This document shows positions 13,454 through 14,714 of a stretch of DNA of 14,714 bases, one piece after another. The DNA is from Pyrinomonadaceae bacterium (GTDB lineage Bacteria; Acidobacteriota; Blastocatellia; Pyrinomonadales; Pyrinomonadaceae). The stretch is taken from the NCBI GenBank assembly GCA_013813825.1, contig JACCRA010000242.1:1-14714 (forward strand). The letters run 5' to 3'. The notes beneath the pieces are model-generated. The model made no database searches. It was not told where the DNA came from and saw only the letters and a list, made by a program, of their open reading frames with translations. The stretch's first letter is position 1, and every line of letters starts with the position of its first letter. The position numbers and the translations under genes were made by a program.

Positions 13454-14714
13454 TTACGGAGCGAAGTAGCCGGTCAGATCGGCAATGAAGTCCGTACTCG
13501 TGGAAGCGTAGATGTTGAACGCTCCGTCGCTGCCTAACCCGACTGTAAAAGCGTTGGGTACAATCTGTCCGGGCACGTAGTTGAGGTTCGAGACGGTCGG
13601 CTGTGCCGCTCCACTTGGATACAGCGTGATAAAGCCCGGGCCGGTGTTGGTCGCGTTGTTAACCACTGTGGCATTGCCCGAGACGGCCTGTGCCGTGGCG
13701 GGAATGGTCGCTCCACCGCAGGTCGTGCGCGCCAGTTCGGCGCGGACGCCTCCCCCCGCCAGCGGGGTGCCCGGCGCGTCGCAGGCTGGTTGTCCGGGAC
13801 GTGTATCGAGTAGCCGGACGGGAGAACTCAGCGGAAAGTAAAGCAGTCCGGTGCCGTTCACGTCCGACGCCTCCGTGCTGTAGTAGCCCGTGATGTCCAC
13901 AATGAAGTGAGTCGAAGACGAAGCGTAGATGTTAAAGGCTCCGTCACCACCCAATCCGACCGTAAAGGCGTTGGGCACTACCTGATCGGCCACATAATTG
14001 AGGTTTGAGACGGTCGGTCGTGCCACCCCGCTCGGATACAGCGTGATGAAGCCGCCTGTCGCCCCCGGCACGTTGTTGACGACGGTCGCGTTGCCGACGA
14101 TCACTTGAGCGGTCGTGGGGATGACCGCTCCGTTGCAGATGACGCGCGCCGTCTCGGTGCGCGCGGCGTCACCAGTGAGCGGCACGCCGGGGGCATCACA
14201 CGCAGTTTCTCCGGGTCTGGTATCCAACAAGCGAATCGGATTCGGCAACGGATGATAGAAGAGGCCGCCCGCGCCCGGCGGGGCGTAGTAGCCCGTCACG
14301 TCCACGATGAAGTGAGTGGAGGACGAAGCGTAGATGTTGAGCGCTCCGTCACCGCCGAGTCCGACGGTGAAGGCGTTGGGCACCACTTGTCCCGGCACGT
14401 AGTTGAGGTTCGAGACGGTCGGCAGCGTTGCTCCGCTCGGATACAGCGTGATGAAGCCGTCGGTCGCACCGGCCGCGGTGTTGACGACCGTCGCGTTGCC
14501 GACGACGGCGAGCGCGCTTGATGGAATCCCGCTGCACGCGGTACGCGCCGGCTGGGTGCGCGTCGCGCCACCGGCGAGCGGCGTACCCGGCGTATCGCAG
14601 GCCGGCTCACCGGGTCTGGTGTCGAGCAAGCGGACGGGGTTCGGTAGTGGATAGTATTGCAATCCGGCCGTGATGGTGCTGCCGGCCTGCGTTACGGCGT
14701 GCGTGTCGGTGAAC
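13454..14714 (-). CDS. Secreted/surface protein of about 135-residue RLLDTRPG...DVTGYY tandem repeats (5' end beyond window)
   Basis: The last 419 or so residues of a larger protein; the frame is open through the window edge with no stop. The TTG at 14662 is not a start, since sensible sequence (FTDTHAVTQAGSTITAG) precedes it. Three tandem beta-rich repeats each run from Y-P-L-x-x-P-x-RLLDTRPG through GNATVVN, GFITLYPSG, PTVSNLNYV, VPNAFTVGLG and NIYAS to a D-x-T-G-Y-Y/F end. Each repeat has two Cys exactly 21 residues apart, suggesting one disulphide per repeat and hence export. Similar repeats occur in large secreted proteins of many soil bacteria, where they are thought to be structural or adhesive; no enzymatic motif is seen. 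The protein ends GYFAP right after the third repeat, with no visible anchor. Ser/Thr/Gly/Pro richness and few charges also fit an extracellular protein. Confidence 0.85.
   Translation of the reverse strand, partial: FTDTHAVTQAGSTITAGLQYYPLPNPVRLLDTRPGEPACDTPGTPLAGGATRTQPARTACSGIPSSALAVVGNATVVNTAAGATDGFITLYPSGATLPTVSNLNYVPGQVVPNAFTVGLGGDGALNIYASSSTHFIVDVTGYYAPPGAGGLFYHPLPNPIRLLDTRPGETACDAPGVPLTGDAARTETARVICNGAVIPTTAQVIVGNATVVNNVPGATGGFITLYPSGVARPTVSNLNYVADQVVPNAFTVGLGGDGAFNIYASSSTHFIVDITGYYSTEASDVNGTGLLYFPLSSPVRLLDTRPGQPACDAPGTPLAGGGVRAELARTTCGGATIPATAQAVSGNATVVNNATNTGPGFITLYPSGAAQPTVSNLNYVPGQIVPNAFTVGLGSDGAFNIYASTSTDFIADLTGYFAP
13457..13846 (-). repeat. Repeat unit 3 of the surface protein
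   Basis: The last copy. It keeps RLLDTRPG, GFITLYPSG and NIYAS but differs from the others with STDFIADLTGYF in place of the STHFIVD form. Its offset from unit 2 is 139 residues (417 bases) at the NIYAS motif. Confidence 0.8.
13880..14263 (-). repeat. Repeat unit 2 of the surface protein
   Basis: The middle copy, 135 residues (405 bases) from unit 1 at the NIYAS motif. It is followed by a short linker (STEASDVNGTG) before unit 3. Confidence 0.85.
14282..14662 (-). repeat. Repeat unit 1 (first visible) of the surface protein
   Basis: The first copy in the window, ending GYYAPPGAGG. DNA identity to unit 2 is high around the STHFIVD and NIYAS codons, which suggests fairly recent duplication or gene conversion. 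Confidence 0.85.

Noticed and set aside
1..14714. CRISPR array, IS ends or a complete defence system
   Set aside because: No regularly spaced direct repeats, transposase or defence gene set is present; the single MutH-like nuclease is not enough to call one.

Overview
The window reads as chromosome from a moderately GC-rich bacterium, most likely Acidobacteriota (Blastocatellia/Pyrinomonadaceae-like). That placement is inferred from gene types: a large secreted VWA protein of the kind expanded in Acidobacteria, an omega subunit of unusual sequence, several secreted serine hydrolases, and a stand-alone TrpF-like protein of the 'KICC' type. No phage, IS element, CRISPR array, tRNA or rRNA was recognised.

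Layout: 10-1133 (minus strand) holds a TrpF-like barrel protein behind a low-GC VOC/glyoxalase-fold protein. 1235-3043 (minus) is a secreted beta-rich plus VWA protein, divergent from a RimJ/RimL-type GNAT acetyltransferase (3121-3705). 3875-7995 (plus) carries two secreted SxxK serine hydrolases and a secreted VanY-type carboxypeptidase with a peptidoglycan-binding-like domain. The first hydrolase is cut by an in-frame TAG, with 59 further sensible codons after it. 8060-8260 is a small excisionase-type HTH protein. 8319-9182 (minus) is a run of three small genes: a four-motif DnaJ-type zinc-finger protein without a J domain, a tiny CxxC zinc-ribbon ORF followed in frame after TAA by a membrane-helix-like segment, and rpoZ. 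9605-10624 (minus) is an L,D-transpeptidase with a clear intrinsic terminator. Divergent from it is a MutH/Sau3AI-like nuclease (10891-11544). 11590-13197 (minus) is a DUF445 membrane protein. From 13454 to the window edge (minus) runs an incomplete secreted or surface protein built of about 135-residue repeats.

The strongest functional theme is the cell envelope: two penicillin-binding-protein-like hydrolases, a D-Ala-D-Ala/L-D carboxypeptidase, an L,D-transpeptidase, a VWA protein, a membrane DUF445 protein and a repeat protein. They are not one operon; strands switch repeatedly. The most unusual items are the orphan MutH-like nuclease with an altered catalytic motif and no methyltransferase beside it, the Cys-rich small-protein run next to rpoZ, and two reading frames broken by single in-frame stop codons. 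Because TAA and TAG also end intact genes here, pseudogenisation or sequence error is a better explanation than codon reassignment. No complete new defence or biosynthetic system can be demonstrated.
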